Shown here piece after piece: positions 11,154 to 22,670 of a stretch of 64,000 bases of DNA. Both the position numbers and the translations under genes were made by a program. Position 1 is the first letter of the stretch; each line of letters begins with the position of its first letter. The notes under the pieces were generated by a model, which saw only the letters and a program-made list of their open reading frames with translations, was not told the DNA's origin and searched no databases. The DNA is from Stenogyne calaminthoides (Eukaryota > Streptophyta > Magnoliopsida > Lamiales > Lamiaceae). Where the stretch lies: positions 21,771,667 to 21,835,666 of the forward strand of contig JBBCBC010000007.1 of assembly GCA_037126765.1 (NCBI GenBank). The letters run 5' to 3'.

Positions 11154-12989
11154 TGTTGGGGAATAAGTTGCACAGATCTATTCGGGATGAATATTTAAAT
11201 ACAAATTTAATTCTCATAATTATTACTAGCATGAATTAATTCTATATTAATTCAAATAATAATCCAACAACAAATCATGCATATAATTAAATCACGTAAA
11301 TCCTACGCATGCAGAATTCTACGAGTTTACGTGAACGTACCTCTTAGGACGACAATGACTTTGTTTATTAGACACACCAAAAGAACTTCCCAAGTATTCC
11401 CTTAATCCTTGCTCGACTATCCGGTGGTAGGACACTTGCGGACAATTAACAAAAGGAAAATAAATTATGTTGCACCACCTTTGTGGATTTTCTAATTTTT
11501 CCAGCACATGAAATTGTACCTGGGAATGAAATAGTCATCCCCTATTTATAGAGCATAGGTGATCGAAAATTTTGGGCAAAAAATAATTTGGGAAATCTTT
11601 TCTTGATCTCCAAGAAATCTTGAATATATCTCCTATATTCTTTTTCCCATAATTATAATATTCCACAAAATCCCACCTACTCTTTGTTATGGAGTATATT
11701 TCGAAAATTATAGGGCAAGATTCCAAGATTTGGATCTTCTTGAATTTATGAGATATTCTTGTATTTCAAGAAATACATATCTTCCATAATATATTTTCAA
11801 GAAAATCAAGAAAATCTTTCTTTCCCTTAATTAACTAAATTTTCGAAATTTCCCTATGGATAACCAAGTGAGAGATTTCTTGAATTTAATGAGATAATCT
11901 TGTATTCCAAGAATACATATCTTCATTCCATAACAAAATTCAAAAAAAAACTTTTTCCCCTTTTATCCATAAATTTCGAAATTAATGAGGAAAAATAAGC
12001 AACAATATTTATTTTATTTTAAACACATTTTTCAGTTATTGGACTATATGTTGGGCTACTTAGGGGGCCTTTAGGAGAATTAATATTGGACCTTCCAATG
12101 GATCTTGAATTATCAATATTGAGCCACAATATTATTCAAGCCCATAAATATTAATTAATTCCACTACATAATTAATATTGCACTATCCATCTTAACCCAT
12201 ATTACAGTCAATATGGCTCCCGGTTATTATTTCCCGTGTTTAAGATTATCTAGCCCATTAATTAATTCAAGCCACTGAAATAGCTTTCCGTTAATTAATA
12301 TCTTTTGTCCTTGGTCAAGGAACGGTTCAACATTATTATCCATACCGGAAACTAGTTCCACTTGCAAGATTTGGTATGATAAAGCTTAGAACCTCCCAAG
12401 GGGGCAAATCGAACAAGCGTACTTGCACACGATTCTTCGTATTAAATCTTAGCAATCACATGTGACCAATAATATTGCCCAAGATAAAAAGTATTGAATC
12501 TCGTTGATTCTCTACCCATGATAAGTCAAAGTAATAGTTACCAATCACACGTGATCCTATTTAAGGAACGAAGATTAATAAATAACGAACCACTGAGGTA
12601 TAATTCTTCCTTGTTCAGTTCTGAAGAATTTGTCCTCCTGTAGGTCCTATTCAGTGCATCAGTCATGCACTAGTGTAATCTCTTGGTCAAGACAAGCTAA
12701 TTCGAGCCTTACACTTCAACCTTTCACGATGGATTGTTCATTTCCATCTAGGTCGTGAATGGTGTACTTTTAGTTACAAGGGACTGTTAATTTAATCTTC
12801 TGTGATCTGGTATCTCTAAATTAACTACAATGTAACACGTACTATTTATTGAACATTTATGCAGTAAATATATGTAACATTCAATGATATTTAAAGCATC
12901 AGTGATAAACAATTTATTTCAGTAAATAAGTCCGAAATTCAGTTTTGATTATACTGAGTAAAAGCATACTTTCTAGTATAATCCCAACA
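11154..12989 (-). repeat. 5' LTR of A- (complete, 1836 bp)
   Basis: In element orientation it begins TGTTGGGATTATA (right edge at 12989) and ends TTCCCCAACA (left edge at 11154), flanked by the primer-binding site. It aligns along its length with 4042-5535 and, reversed, with 1-1143. This is the reference LTR for family A here. Confidence 0.92.
11543..11550 (-). promoter_or_regulatory. LTR TATA box (A-)
   Basis: TATAAATAGGGG on the minus strand, in the same place as in the other family-A LTRs. It is the predicted promoter of the element's genomic RNA. Confidence 0.68.
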
Positions 12990-13767
12990 TATAGACCTCG
13001 AAATCAAAGAGCCGTTGGAGAGCAATTTGAATTTCAGACTATTTTTGGTAGGTTGCAGGATTGATTTGACGTGCTTCAGGAAGGGCATGGCTGAAAGCGT
13101 GTATATTTGTCCTTTATAGTCGTTTGACTTTGCAGCGCCGAATCTCGAATTGTCAGCTCCGTACGTACGTGTCTCGTTCTCATTGGTTAACAAGTACACT
13201 TTTCAGTGTTTGTTCTACCAACTAAAGTTGACATTCTTCTTGTTCTGATTGACAACGTATGACCTTGTGTAACATCAGTTGACACCTGGTGTGAGCTGAC
13301 CTGATCAGATAAAACTGATCAGTCTACCTGATAGAGTTTTCTGGTGCAAGTTGTCTTAGCTCAACTAGCAGACTCGACTGATGTAGGTCTTTTGGTCTTC
13401 TGGTCTTGATCTTCTGGTAGCCATCTGATCTTCAGGTCTTCTGAACTTGAGCTTCATGTCTTCACCTGATCATCTGACTTCGTCTGGTCTTCTGACTTGA
13501 CTTGTCTTCTGACTTGACTTGTCTTCTGACCTGATCTGGTCTTCTGATCTTCTGACCTCACCTGACCTTCTGATCTTCTGACCTCATCTGACCTATGCAT
13601 ATTGAGTTCCCCCTCAATTCGTGATCTATCATTTACATCAGTTGTCTATACATTTCAGCTAGTCATCATATCCTGATACTAAATCATCAGTCAGCTAACA
13701 GGTCTGACTGGTCCTATTACAAACTGTTTTGGAACTTCCATCAAAACTTAATACAAATTTCCCAACA
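12990..13767 (-). repeat. Partial LTR of family D, interrupted by A-
   Basis: Read on the minus strand it starts TGTTGGGAAATTT at 13767 and matches the first half of the element D 5' LTR (48721 onward), including the GACCAGTCAGACCTG segment. It stops at 12990, where A- begins, at the D position just before the TATA box. Sequence beyond 13767 has no polypurine tract, so this end faced genomic DNA: a 5' or solo LTR. It contains a dense CTTCTGA/CTGACCT simple repeat (about 13480-13590). Confidence 0.82.
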
Positions 13768-14154
13768 ATAATTTTATATTTAAAATTATTATATATTAAT
13801 AAAAAATTAAACATGATAAATAAAATGATAAATTTGATTATTATTATTTTTTAAATCACATGACCTCTTTGAAATAACTTTTGGTTGACACCATCACGCG
13901 CCCTATATTGTACCATGCAGAAGGCAATTCCCTTGAAATTCTAGGAGCAATGTCCATATTTGAGTTTATAAAAGGACCTCTCTCTCACATGGTAAGGGGT
14001 TGGGATTCAAATACCATAAATACACACAACACATTTTGACAGCTTGTCTTTATTACTCTCGGCTTCTCACAAAAATAGTCTCACTTTCAAAATTTAAGTT
14101 ATTTATGTGCACTTTCCTCTCAAAATATAATTTTGTCATATTTTGTGTTTGTAT
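13768..14154. other. AT-rich spacer
   Basis: 387 bp with no recognised coding, RNA or transposon signature. A short ORF overlapping its right end (14000-14296) runs into the hAT element and has no family resemblance. Confidence 0.5.
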
Positions 14155-14599
14155 CAGTGTTTTCATAACTGCACCGTCATCCAAACCAGACTGGGCATCA
14201 GTTGGTGGTTCAATCGATTGGACCGGTCGAACCGGCGGTTCAACCGTTAAAATAATCTCTATCTATTTTTTAAAATTATTTCATATATTATATTAAAAAT
14301 AAAATAAATATGCACTTATAAAACTTTAAAATGATACCCCCTCCGTCCGAGATAATATGAATATTTTCCTTTTCGGTCCGTCCCATAATAACATGCACAC
14401 CCCCAAAATAGAAAATCCTACATAATCTTTATCATCACAATATCCACAATATTACACAAAATGTCATTACTGTTGGTCCCACACATACACACAATTAAAC
14501 TCTTTTCTTTATTTTATACATAAAAGTTTACAAAATTACCCCTTAAAACTCTACTCATTATTATACATTCTTAATATTTGTGCCCATGGGGTGAATATT

Positions 14600-15727
14600 T
14601 GTCGCGAGTCGTTTTATCTAGAGAATATTATGTGGCTAATTCGGTAACAACTCACAAATAAAATATGCACGTGTAAAATATACTGTAAATAAGATGAATT
14701 TGTTGACCCAGTTCGTCAAAAAATGACTACCCTGGGGGCATACCAAGCCAGGGATGTAGTATTGCGAGTTTTACACGTACAATATTTGATACATCTCATG
14801 AAGATGAATCGTTATGGATGAAGATGATTTGGAGAATTGGTATACGAGTGCTAGGGTTTCTGTATGCATAAATGAACTCTCGGATTTTTCTATACCTCGC
14901 CTCTCTAGGAAATTTTTTTGTAACCTGTCTCTTGTTGTTTTTTCTTCCATTTATAGCACTCCGACAAGCATGAGCTGGGTTGACAAGCATGAACTGGAGA
15001 CCCCGAGCCATGCAAAACTCTTGTGATGCTGCCACCTTTCCAACTCCGTCTTCTAGATTGACCTTTGCTTTTGCTTGTCTATATGACACTCTTTTGGTCG
15101 TCCAAATCAATCTTTTGATCGGCTGTATGCTTTGTTCGCCCCTTTAACCATGTCAGTTTCATGCTGGAATATTGCTCTCATCGAGCATATCTGAGTTCTT
15201 CAGGTCGTCTGAGCTCTCAGGTCATCTGAGCCTTGGGGATGTCTGTGCCCTTAGGATGTCTGAGTATCGAGCATACTGACCCCTCAGGATGTCTGAGTCT
15301 TCAGGATGTCTGAGCATCGAGCATACTGACCCCTCAGGATGTCTGAGTCTTCAGGATGTCTGAGCATCGATCATACTGACCCCTCAGGATGTCCGAGTTT
15401 TCAGGATATCTGAGCATCGAGCATACTGACCCTCAGGATATCTGAGTTGCGAGCATACTGATCCATCAAGATAGTCTGAGCATTTAGGTTGTCTGAGTCC
15501 TTAGACTTGTTCGTGGCCTCAGACTTGTCTGAGCCCTCAGGTTGGTCTGAGTCCTCATGACTTAGCTCATTTGATTCCTTCTTTCCTGATTCTGAGTGGC
15601 GAGTATGTTTACTTTGGTTGGCAAGAGGCGAGCACACTTGTCCATCGGGCATGATTATTTTAATGAATATTACACGTGTCGCTCTTACGTGTTCGATTAA
15701 TGCTGAATTAATATATCGAACACAACA
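14600..15727 (-). repeat. 3' LTR of the gypsy element (1128 bp)
   Basis: Starts TGTTGTGTTCG and ends ACTCGCGACA in element orientation. It is nearly identical to 40991-42068, differing by one extra 50-bp tandem unit and scattered substitutions, so insertion was fairly recent. A TATAAAT box is at 14949-14955 (minus strand). Confidence 0.92.
15268..15460. repeat. 50-bp tandem repeat in the gypsy 3' LTR
   Basis: Three full 50-bp units start at 15268, 15318 and 15368, with a partial unit from 15418. Each begins CGA(G/T)CATACTGACC. The 5' LTR has two full units plus a partial one (41659-41780), which accounts exactly for the 50-bp length difference between the LTRs. Confidence 0.88.
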
Positions 15728-15745
15728 ATACCCCCCCATCCGGGT
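15728..15745 (-). other. Polypurine tract of the gypsy element
   Basis: On the minus strand CCGGATGGGGGGGTAT directly precedes the 3' LTR start TGTTGTG. A G-rich run in this place is the expected plus-strand primer. Confidence 0.8.
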
Positions 15746-15847
15746 CGCTCTGTGTTCACCATGGGGCCCGGCTGTTAAAATCTGATTGGGCCCTAGTTAA
15801 CATCGTTTCGTATTCCGTGCCAGAATTTCAAAATTGAATCCGGTATC

Positions 15848-15855
15848 TATAAATA
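15848..15855 (+). promoter_or_regulatory. TATA box for the antisense gene
   Basis: TATAAATA on the plus strand, about 155 nt upstream of the ATG at 16004, inside the gypsy element and opposite to its genomic RNA. The intervening sequence is pyrimidine-rich (TTTTCTTCTTCTC), typical of a plant 5' leader. Predicted by position and motif only. Confidence 0.55.
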
Positions 15856-16003
15856 CCTCATTTCGCCGCCTGAATCCCTTTTCTTCTTCTCTTGTCTCTG
15901 CCTTCAATCTTTTTTGCGTTTAAAAATTTCCGGCAAGGGATTTATCATTCCGGCGAAAGATTTTACTCAAGTAACTTATTGTATTCTCTCTCTCATTGCG
16001 ATT

Positions 16004-19000
16004 ATGGCTTCTTGCTCAAACTCTTCTGTTTTCCTAGAATCGGACCACCATAGTTCCTCTTCTCCCTCTGTTGATAGAATCCCCCGTAGCGAAGCTAACG
16101 CGCCAGGGACGAATTCCTCGGGATCGGAGTTTCATTGGCAAGTTCGGCAACCATTTGCCATTCTTTCCTCCGATTCCGACGAAGCCCTAAATGAATTGGA
16201 TAGGGACTTGGTCCGTAGTGATTTTTCGGATGATTCAGGTGAGGATTCTTTGCCCCAAACTCAAATTAGGTCTAGGGCTGTAGATAATGTTGATGTAAAT
16301 AGAGATGATAATATTGTGAGGGGGGAAATTTTGATGGCTGTGAATGTGACTGAATCGAACATAGGGATAGGCGGCGAGCAAAATACTGAGCTTGATATAC
16401 CTGTTGGTGTCCCTCATAGTCCAACATATAACGAGTATAATGCTCGTTATAGTTTTGATTTGCCCGAGCAACCTCATAGGATTAGGGTTGAAAATGAATA
16501 CCCAGCGAGCAAGATAGCGAGCATAATTGATGTAGATATGCTCCTCAGCTACATAGAAATTACAAAACCCCTAAAGATGTCTTTTTCTGGGCACTGGGGC
16601 CTGTTGAGAGAGCAGACCAACCCCCTGAGGGTTGTGTTGCCGTAAATTTGGACACAATGGAAGCCGGCCTTCGATTTCCACTCCATCCGGCTATCACCCG
16701 TTTGTTCGTGGAATGGAATATCACCATCACGCAGCTTAAACCGAATGGGTGGCATATGATCATGAGTTTCCTGACTTTGTTCGCAAAATGAAGCCTAGGT
16801 ATTATCCCTCAGCAGCTGCACTTGCTCGATTGGTGCATTTGACCCGTCCGAAGGGTGAACATGGATGGCTATTCATGCAGGCCAATGCCAAGTGCAAAAT
16901 CATTGAGGACGTGCCGAACAAAATCAGTGATTGGAAAGAGAAGTTCTGGTTCATTGGGGGCGATTGGAAGAGCCCGACTTCTGGAAGTGAACCAGATACT
17001 CGATTAGACATCCCTACTGACTTCGGGGTGTACCGAAGTAAATAATTTTGTGTCTTTTGTTCCTCAATTTGAACTGATTTTAACTTACTCTTTATTTCAG
17101 GAATCCCAGCTGTGACAGACAAGGAGACAAACGACGGCTATTTTAGCAGCGTTTGGCAAATTGATCTCGAGTCTCGCTCGAAATGATCCGTGAGGACCCT
17201 GAATACCGCCGAACAGAGGAAGAAAGGAGGCTTGTTTGTGCCCCCTCACCATCTTGTAGCAGTTAACCCCGCTGGTAAGGATTGCCTTTTTTGCATTTGC
17301 ATATGTTTTGTACCTTTTGCTAGCTCTTTTCCTTTTTTGTAAAATGAATTGTTTTGTTAATAACTTTCCCTGCTGTGACTGTGGCCGTGAGTACATCCGA
17401 ACATACTGAGATGGCTCGAAGAAAAAGGCCACAGGAGCTCGCTCGAATCCAAGCTGAGCGGGAGGCTCAGCGAGCAAACAGAGGAGAAGCGAGCAGGGCT
17501 GGCAGGGCGAGCCGAGGATCTGCATCCGGGCCCGGGGAATCGAGCCGACCAAAAAGGACTACTCGTTCGGCGGAGCAGGGGACGAGCGAACAGGCTCCGT
17601 CGCCGAAGAGACCGAGGATGGAAGCCGGCGAACAGGGGCCAAGCGAACAAGCTCAGATGAGTGTGCCAAGCGAATAGGCTCAGACGAGCACTGATGTCAT
17701 TAGGGTGACTCAGACCCCTTCTGCCGAGGCGATCAGAATGGACGCCCGTGTGGGTCCTGGTCCGTCGCAGATTGTTCGAAATGGAGGTTGGCACATCTTC
17801 TCCACCTCCTGCTGGGCCCCGGTCATGGACTCCTTTGAATCCTGAGCTTCGGTCCCCTGAGGATAAATCATTCTTGGGATGGGATCCGGCTCGTGCGAAC
17901 AGGTACATTTTGTTCGCTTTAAGCCCTTTTGCATTAATTTTGTTCGCTTTGTTAAGCTTATTTACTCAGGTGTATGTGTAGGTTGAAGCGGGTTAAGCGC
18001 CTCGATGTCCATCTGAAAAACTACTTTGCGCCGCCTAGTGTTCATAAGGTTCGGGCATTCGAGCATGTTCAAAAAGCGTGCGGACTCCGATTCGAGCATG
18101 GACTACCTTTGGAAGAGTCTACTATGGGTCCCCACCTCTGGAAAACATGCGACTCGGCTTGGTACTCGGGGCCAATCTATGGTCGATCCTTGAGAAAGTT
18201 TATCCGAGTCCGCCAACCTTCATGCCAACTACTTGGCTCGATCGTAAATTTCAAGAAAAGGTGGGCGAGTGAAGCGTAACTCGGGATGGGCGAGGTTGGC
18301 CCAAGGATGTATCCTCGGCACAAGCGAGATGCTCGTCAAAGCTCGGGAGGATGCCCGCCAAAGCTCAAGAAAAATGCTCGCCCCAGCTCGGGAGGATGCT
18401 CGCCCAGCAAAGGAGGAGTGAATCATTCTCGGGAGGAGGTGGTCAAGATCTGGAGAGCTCGGGGAGGAGATGAATGTCGAGCTTCGTAGACTCCGAGCTG
18501 GCGTCGAGGCCATGGAAAGTGAGAGGAATGTGCTCGGCCAACAACTTATCATTGCTGAGGAGACCAACACTCGTTTGGGTCTCGAAAATTCAAGGCTGCA
18601 CAATGAAGAATATGTTGATTCCATGTCCAACTTCTCCTACATATGCGCCTTTTCGATGCCATCCGATCCGCTCGCCACCACGCGCCATCGGGCGAGCAAA
18701 TTGCCCCGCTCATTTCTAGTTTCCGACAGTACCTGATCGACAACCCAACAGATCGCAAACTTCCGATGTCAGATTTGAACGATCTGTGTGATTTCTCCAT
18801 TTTTCCTGAAGGGATCGAAGTTGATGATCCTATCCTGGATGAGGAAGATGGCCCAGACATGAATACTGCTGAGGTTGCTGGTCTAAATCTCCGAACTGAG
18901 TCCGGGTCCGATCAGGTGCAGGCCGAGCAAAGGGGACCTTCCGTGGCCGAGCAAAATGTACCTCCTAGCGAGCATACTGGACCTGGCCATGCTGAAGGAG

Positions 19001-19077
19001 CCATTGCTGAGGGGGCCGAGCATGATTTGTTCGACATTTCTCTTCCGTCCACCCCCAATTATGAATTTGCTCCTTAG
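16004..19077 (+). pseudogene. Antisense gene (aORF) of the gypsy element, intron-containing, frameshifted
   Basis: Plus-strand gene between pol and the 3' LTR, antisense to the element, as in other Tat retrotransposons. From ATG 16004: Ser/acidic N-terminus; then a segment from about 16576 (FFWALGP, LHPAITRLF, QLKPNGWHM, WKEKFWFIGGDW) resembling the plant gypsy-associated family PF04195. It is split by two single-frame shifts, near 16570 and 16790. Likely introns: 17038-17100 (63 nt, GT...TTTCAG), one starting at 17275, and 17903-17969 (67 nt, GT...CTCAG). Later parts are Arg/Glu/Ser-rich low complexity (17400-17680), a coiled coil (18460-18620) and an acidic C-terminus ending at TAG 19077. 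Function unknown. Some of the frameshifts could be additional introns. Confidence 0.68.
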
Positions 19078-19476
19078 TGTAATTTTTGCTTTGCCGAACA
19101 TATGTTGTGTAATTTTTTGCCTTCTTCATATTTTGTTCGAACAGTGTCTTCCATACTTGTGTAAATTTTTGCTTTCTTCTTATTTTGTTCGAACAACTTG
19201 GAATTTGAATGGTTGAATTGCATATTGAACTGTTTCCTCTAACTTGTTTGTTGAGGATGAATGTTGTTGTTGATGAACAATTGATACTTGTGTTGCTTGA
19301 TATTCGCTTTGTTACTTTCTAGTTTATGCCCCTTTTCTTCTGAATAAATTCGAACATTGGGTTTGCCTATGCCCGCTCCTGACTTCTTTCATTTTTGATT
19401 GTCTTATTGACGTTGCAATCGGTTGATCATCTTATTTAGGTGTGGACACTTCGTACTAGGGCCGTCTTATTTAGCT

Positions 19477-19596
19477 GCGACCCCGCACTCATCACCCGCT
19501 TGCGCTACGGGTATCTGTAAGTACGAGTCATCTTTTGCGACTGCGTACCCATTACTCGCTTTTTGCTGCGGGAATCAGAGTACGAACTCGTTCGTC
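19477..19596. repeat. Diverged 60-bp tandem pair
   Basis: Two units, at 19477 and 19537, share GCGAC...CGC...ACCCATTAC/ATCACCCGC and a GTACGA end. They lie within the spacer of the gypsy element. Confidence 0.6.
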
Positions 19597-20673
19597 AGGT
19601 GAACATAGACCTGGGCTCGTTCATCTTTGTTCGGGCAGTCTGACTTAGGTGCGACCTCAAATAGGCTTTAACTAGAAAATCTTAGCGAACAAAAATATTT
19701 TTTGCAACACATTATATTCTATTACAACCTTTACATTTGAAGAAGACTATCTATTACACAACTATAGACATCAGACTACGGTTTTAAATTTAAACCTTGT
19801 CTTGAGTAGACAAGAACTGGCCTCACCTTGTCCGCGGAATTGAAGTTGACAAGCATGTGGCACATCATTCTATCTACCCTTCTTTAGTAACATGCTCAAG
19901 CAGCAGCAGCATACGCTTTTGTCCCTCCTGGACAAGTTGTGATTATGCGAGCAGCTGCGGCCATGAGCATGTGGCGCACATATTTGCTCGCCTATAGCAG
20001 GCGCGAGCAAAATCTTCAGCTCGCACCATTCTGTCCCCTTCAGTAGATGCCTAAGCATCAGCGTCCGCATATTGCTTCGAGCGGACACCACGACATCCCT
20101 CCCCTTCGGAGGAGATTTTGGGGATGCATAAGGGACTAGTGATTTGCTACTGCATAAGCAGCGAGTAACGTGGAGTGGCAACCATGACTCAGCCGAGCAT
20201 CTTGAGTCCGCAACGAGCTTCAACCTGTGCTCGGAGTGTCATATGGGGTATAAATCTCATACTAGGCTAGATGCTCGATTCAGCAGAATGATAGATGAAT
20301 CGAGTGCTGGATTCTTCGTCCGGAGGCATACTGAGCCAACTTTCTTCTGAGAACTGTAGTATTTTTCTTTTTTTCTTCTTCATCTGTTTTTTCTCCGCTT
20401 TATTCAACTATCAGTATGCCTCTATTTATAGAACTATCCGAAGCTAGTGCTGGCAGAGCTAGTTGGTGTTGGCCCTCTTACTTTTGCCCCTCCTTTTGAC
20501 ATCTGTTCGGCTTTTTGTCAGCTCTTGTTCAAAGATTGACTCGTCCCTTTCTTGGTTGCCACCACTTGTCAACTCGTTCTGACACATATCTTCTGTCTTT
20601 CGATAGTGCTGGCCAGCATTTCCTTCTTGAAGATATGTGCCGAACATAATATGTTCTTCTTTCAGGATTGTCC

Positions 20674-20837
20674 TGCTCGTCTTAGCTGAATGGCTAATTA
20701 TGTTCGGTCATTCGTGCTCGTTTCAGCTGAATAGCTAGTTTTGTTCGGCGAATTATGCTCGCTTCAACTGTGTGGCTAACTTTGTTCGGCCGACTGTGCT
20801 CGCCTCAGCTGTGTGGCTGACTTTGTTCGTCCGGTTA
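20674..20837. repeat. 41-bp minisatellite, four units
   Basis: TGCTCG recurs at exactly 41-bp spacing (20674, 20715, 20756, 20797; the next TGCTCG is at 20838). Units contain CAGCTG(A/T)...GGCTAA/GCTAG...TTTGTTCGG. The array lies immediately beyond the pol stop codon. Confidence 0.85.
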
Positions 20838-20843
20838 TGCTCG

Positions 20844-21956
20844 TCATTTTTTATAGTATTTTTTCAAATTTGACGCATTCCACGAGTAGGACAATGGGAC
20901 TCCATTCAGATCTTCCAAATCATACACCCCGTTTAGCAAACGTTCTGTAACTCTGAATGGACCTTCTCATGCTCGGCCGAACACACCACTTGATACCCCC
21001 GTTGCCCGCCTTAAAACCAGCTCGTCCACATTGAACCTGCGTGTTCAGACTTTGGAGTTGTAGAACTTCTCTGACCTCTTTTTGTACATGGCAGTCTTGA
21101 AATCAGCCTCCGTCCTTCTTTCTTCTAGCAGGTCTGCACTCAGGGCGAGCGCCTGGTCATTAATGTGCTCTCCAAAAGTCATTGTTCGATGACTCGGAAT
21201 TTTGATTTCTGCGGGTATAACAGCTTCCGCACCAAATGCCAGGGCAAACGGGGTCTCTACAGTTGATGTTCTGAAAGTTGTTCGGTAGGCCCATAATATT
21301 TCGGGCAACTCTTCAGCCCATCCTCCCCCCTTGGAATTATCAAGTCTGGCCTTGAGGGTATGCTTGATAATTTTATTAACGACCTCAACTTGTCCGTTTG
21401 ACTGGGGATAATACGGAGTTGAGTAGTGCTTTTTTATGCCCCAGCGAGCACAATTCTGTCTGAATTCACTTCTATCGAACTGTTTGCCGTTATCCGTTAC
21501 TAGTGATTGAGGAAGCCCAAAACGACAAATGATATTTTTCCAAACAAAGTTCCACATTCTTTGTTCGGTAATTTTGACAATGGGTTCGGCTTCCGCCCAT
21601 TTAGTATAGTAATCAACGGCAACCACAACATATTTTACTCCCGACGTGCCAGTAGGAAATGGGCCGATCAAATCGATCCCCCATTTTGCGAATGGCCATG
21701 GGCTATAAACTGACACTAATTCTTCAGGTGGGCTATGAATAAACGGGGCATGTACCTGGCACTTGTGGCACGCGCGAGCATATGCGAGCGAGTCTTTTTT
21801 GAGGGTTGGCCAATAATAACCTTGTCTGATTATTTTGTGTGCCAGGACGAGCCCACCTGTATGATTTCCGCATACTCCATAGTGGATTTGCTCCAGAAGT
21901 ACACGACCCTCTTCAGGAGTAATACACTTCAATAGTGGAAGTGAGAAGCTTCTTTA
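20844..21956 (-). pseudogene. Gypsy integrase and pol C-terminus
   Basis: Catalyses insertion of element cDNA. An HHCC zinc-binding region (H-x-N-H near the start, then CHKC) is followed by the DDE core: Asp in WGIDLIG, Asp in VTDNGKQF, Glu in NGQVEVVN. The C-terminal part (21044-20844) continues in the same frame but is interrupted by two TGA codons (right after NSKV at about 21045, and near 20970), ending at TGA 20844. Both stops are one C-to-T type change away from sense codons. The core itself is intact for about 295 codons. Confidence 0.9.
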
Positions 21957-22670
21957 GTACAAATGCTCGTCTATGATAGTATAACGAGCAGATTGTAATC
22001 TGAGGCGAGTAGCTTGTGCCTTATTCTCAGGGAGAAGTCCCTCTTGTAAGTAACTCAGGATTGGAGTCATCCAAGTTTCCTGTTCGCCTGTTACTTGGGC
22101 GACCAAAATTCTGGGAACTGATGGCGAACAAGTTGTGACGACCACAGTGTCCGTTGTGTTCGTCACTCCTTCTACTGTTGCCAGGCGTGCCAAAACATCA
22201 GGGAATGAATTACCCAATCGTGGTAATTGTTCTATGAAAACTTGTTTGAATTGCTCGAGCAACTCCTTTGCTAGTTGCTGAAATTGTGCCATCTGTTCGC
22301 CTCGGGCCTCGTACTCGCCAGTTACTTGATAAACGATTATCTGAGAATCGCTGTAAATCATCAGCCTCTGAATTCCCATTGTCATAGCCATCTGAAGCCC
22401 AGCGATCAAAGCCTCGTATTCGGCTTCATTATTTGTAGCTGGGAAATCAAAACGGATGGCTGTTGTGAATGTTTGTCTGGTTGGGCTGATGAGGACTACG
22501 CCTGCTCCGGCTCTTGAACTAGTTGATGAGCCATCAACATACATATGCCATGGTTGGTCGACAGCTTTTTCGGGCATTTGTGGATATGTCAACTCGACCA
22601 TGAAATCGGCCATATCCTGGCCCTTCATTTGTTTGTTCGCCCGAACGTAATGCCAATTATCTAACTCCAC
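21957..22670 (-). pseudogene. Gypsy second (archaeal-type) RNase H domain
   Basis: About 238 codons containing MYVDGSSTSSRAGAGVVL, NNEAEYEALIAGL and IYSDSQIIVYQVTGEYEARG, the Asp/Glu/Asp arrangement of the additional RNase H that marks the Tat clade. It lies between the classical RNase H and integrase in the polyprotein, in the same frame as integrase, with stop codons between the domains. Confidence 0.88.

Larger units (their letters stand above)
4042..12989 (-). mobile_element. Copia element A-, 3' LTR truncated
   Basis: Near-complete Ty1/copia element on the minus strand: 5' LTR 11154-12989, primer-binding site 11141-11152, leader, gag-pol 9574-5652, polypurine tract 5536-5552, and a 3' LTR 4042-5535 that lacks about 354 bp corresponding to 11154-11507. 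The right edge is inserted into a family-D LTR: 12990 onward continues TATAGACC, matching the reverse complement of about 49450 in element D. A 5-bp duplication cannot be tested because the left edge is lost at the junction with A+. Confidence 0.88.
19078..20843. other. Spacer between antisense gene and pol of the gypsy element
   Basis: Non-coding interval with tandem repeats: a diverged 60-bp pair (19477-19596) and a 41-bp four-unit array (20674-20837). A minus-strand ORF of 117 codons (20223-19870) lies about 200 nt downstream of a minus-strand TATAAATAG (20422-20430). It has no recognised domain and could be chance, so I do not call it a gene. Confidence 0.6.

Noticed and set aside
14796..15110. 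104-codon minus-strand ORF (near-copy at 41187-41519)
   Set aside because: It lies inside the gypsy LTR and is duplicated only because LTRs are. It overlaps the promoter region and has no recognised domain.
15268..15460. CRISPR-like array
   Set aside because: Contiguous tandem repeats without spacers, in a plant LTR. The same applies to 3494-3623, 20674-20837 and 24011-24229.
15401..15739. 112-codon minus-strand ORF (near-copy at 41742-42023)
   Set aside because: LTR sequence across the 50-bp repeat array; low complexity.
19870..20223. 117-codon ORF downstream of a minus-strand TATA box in the gypsy spacer
   Set aside because: No domain, no conservation evidence, and TATA-like motifs are frequent in this AT-rich sequence. 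Mentioned only within the spacer entry.
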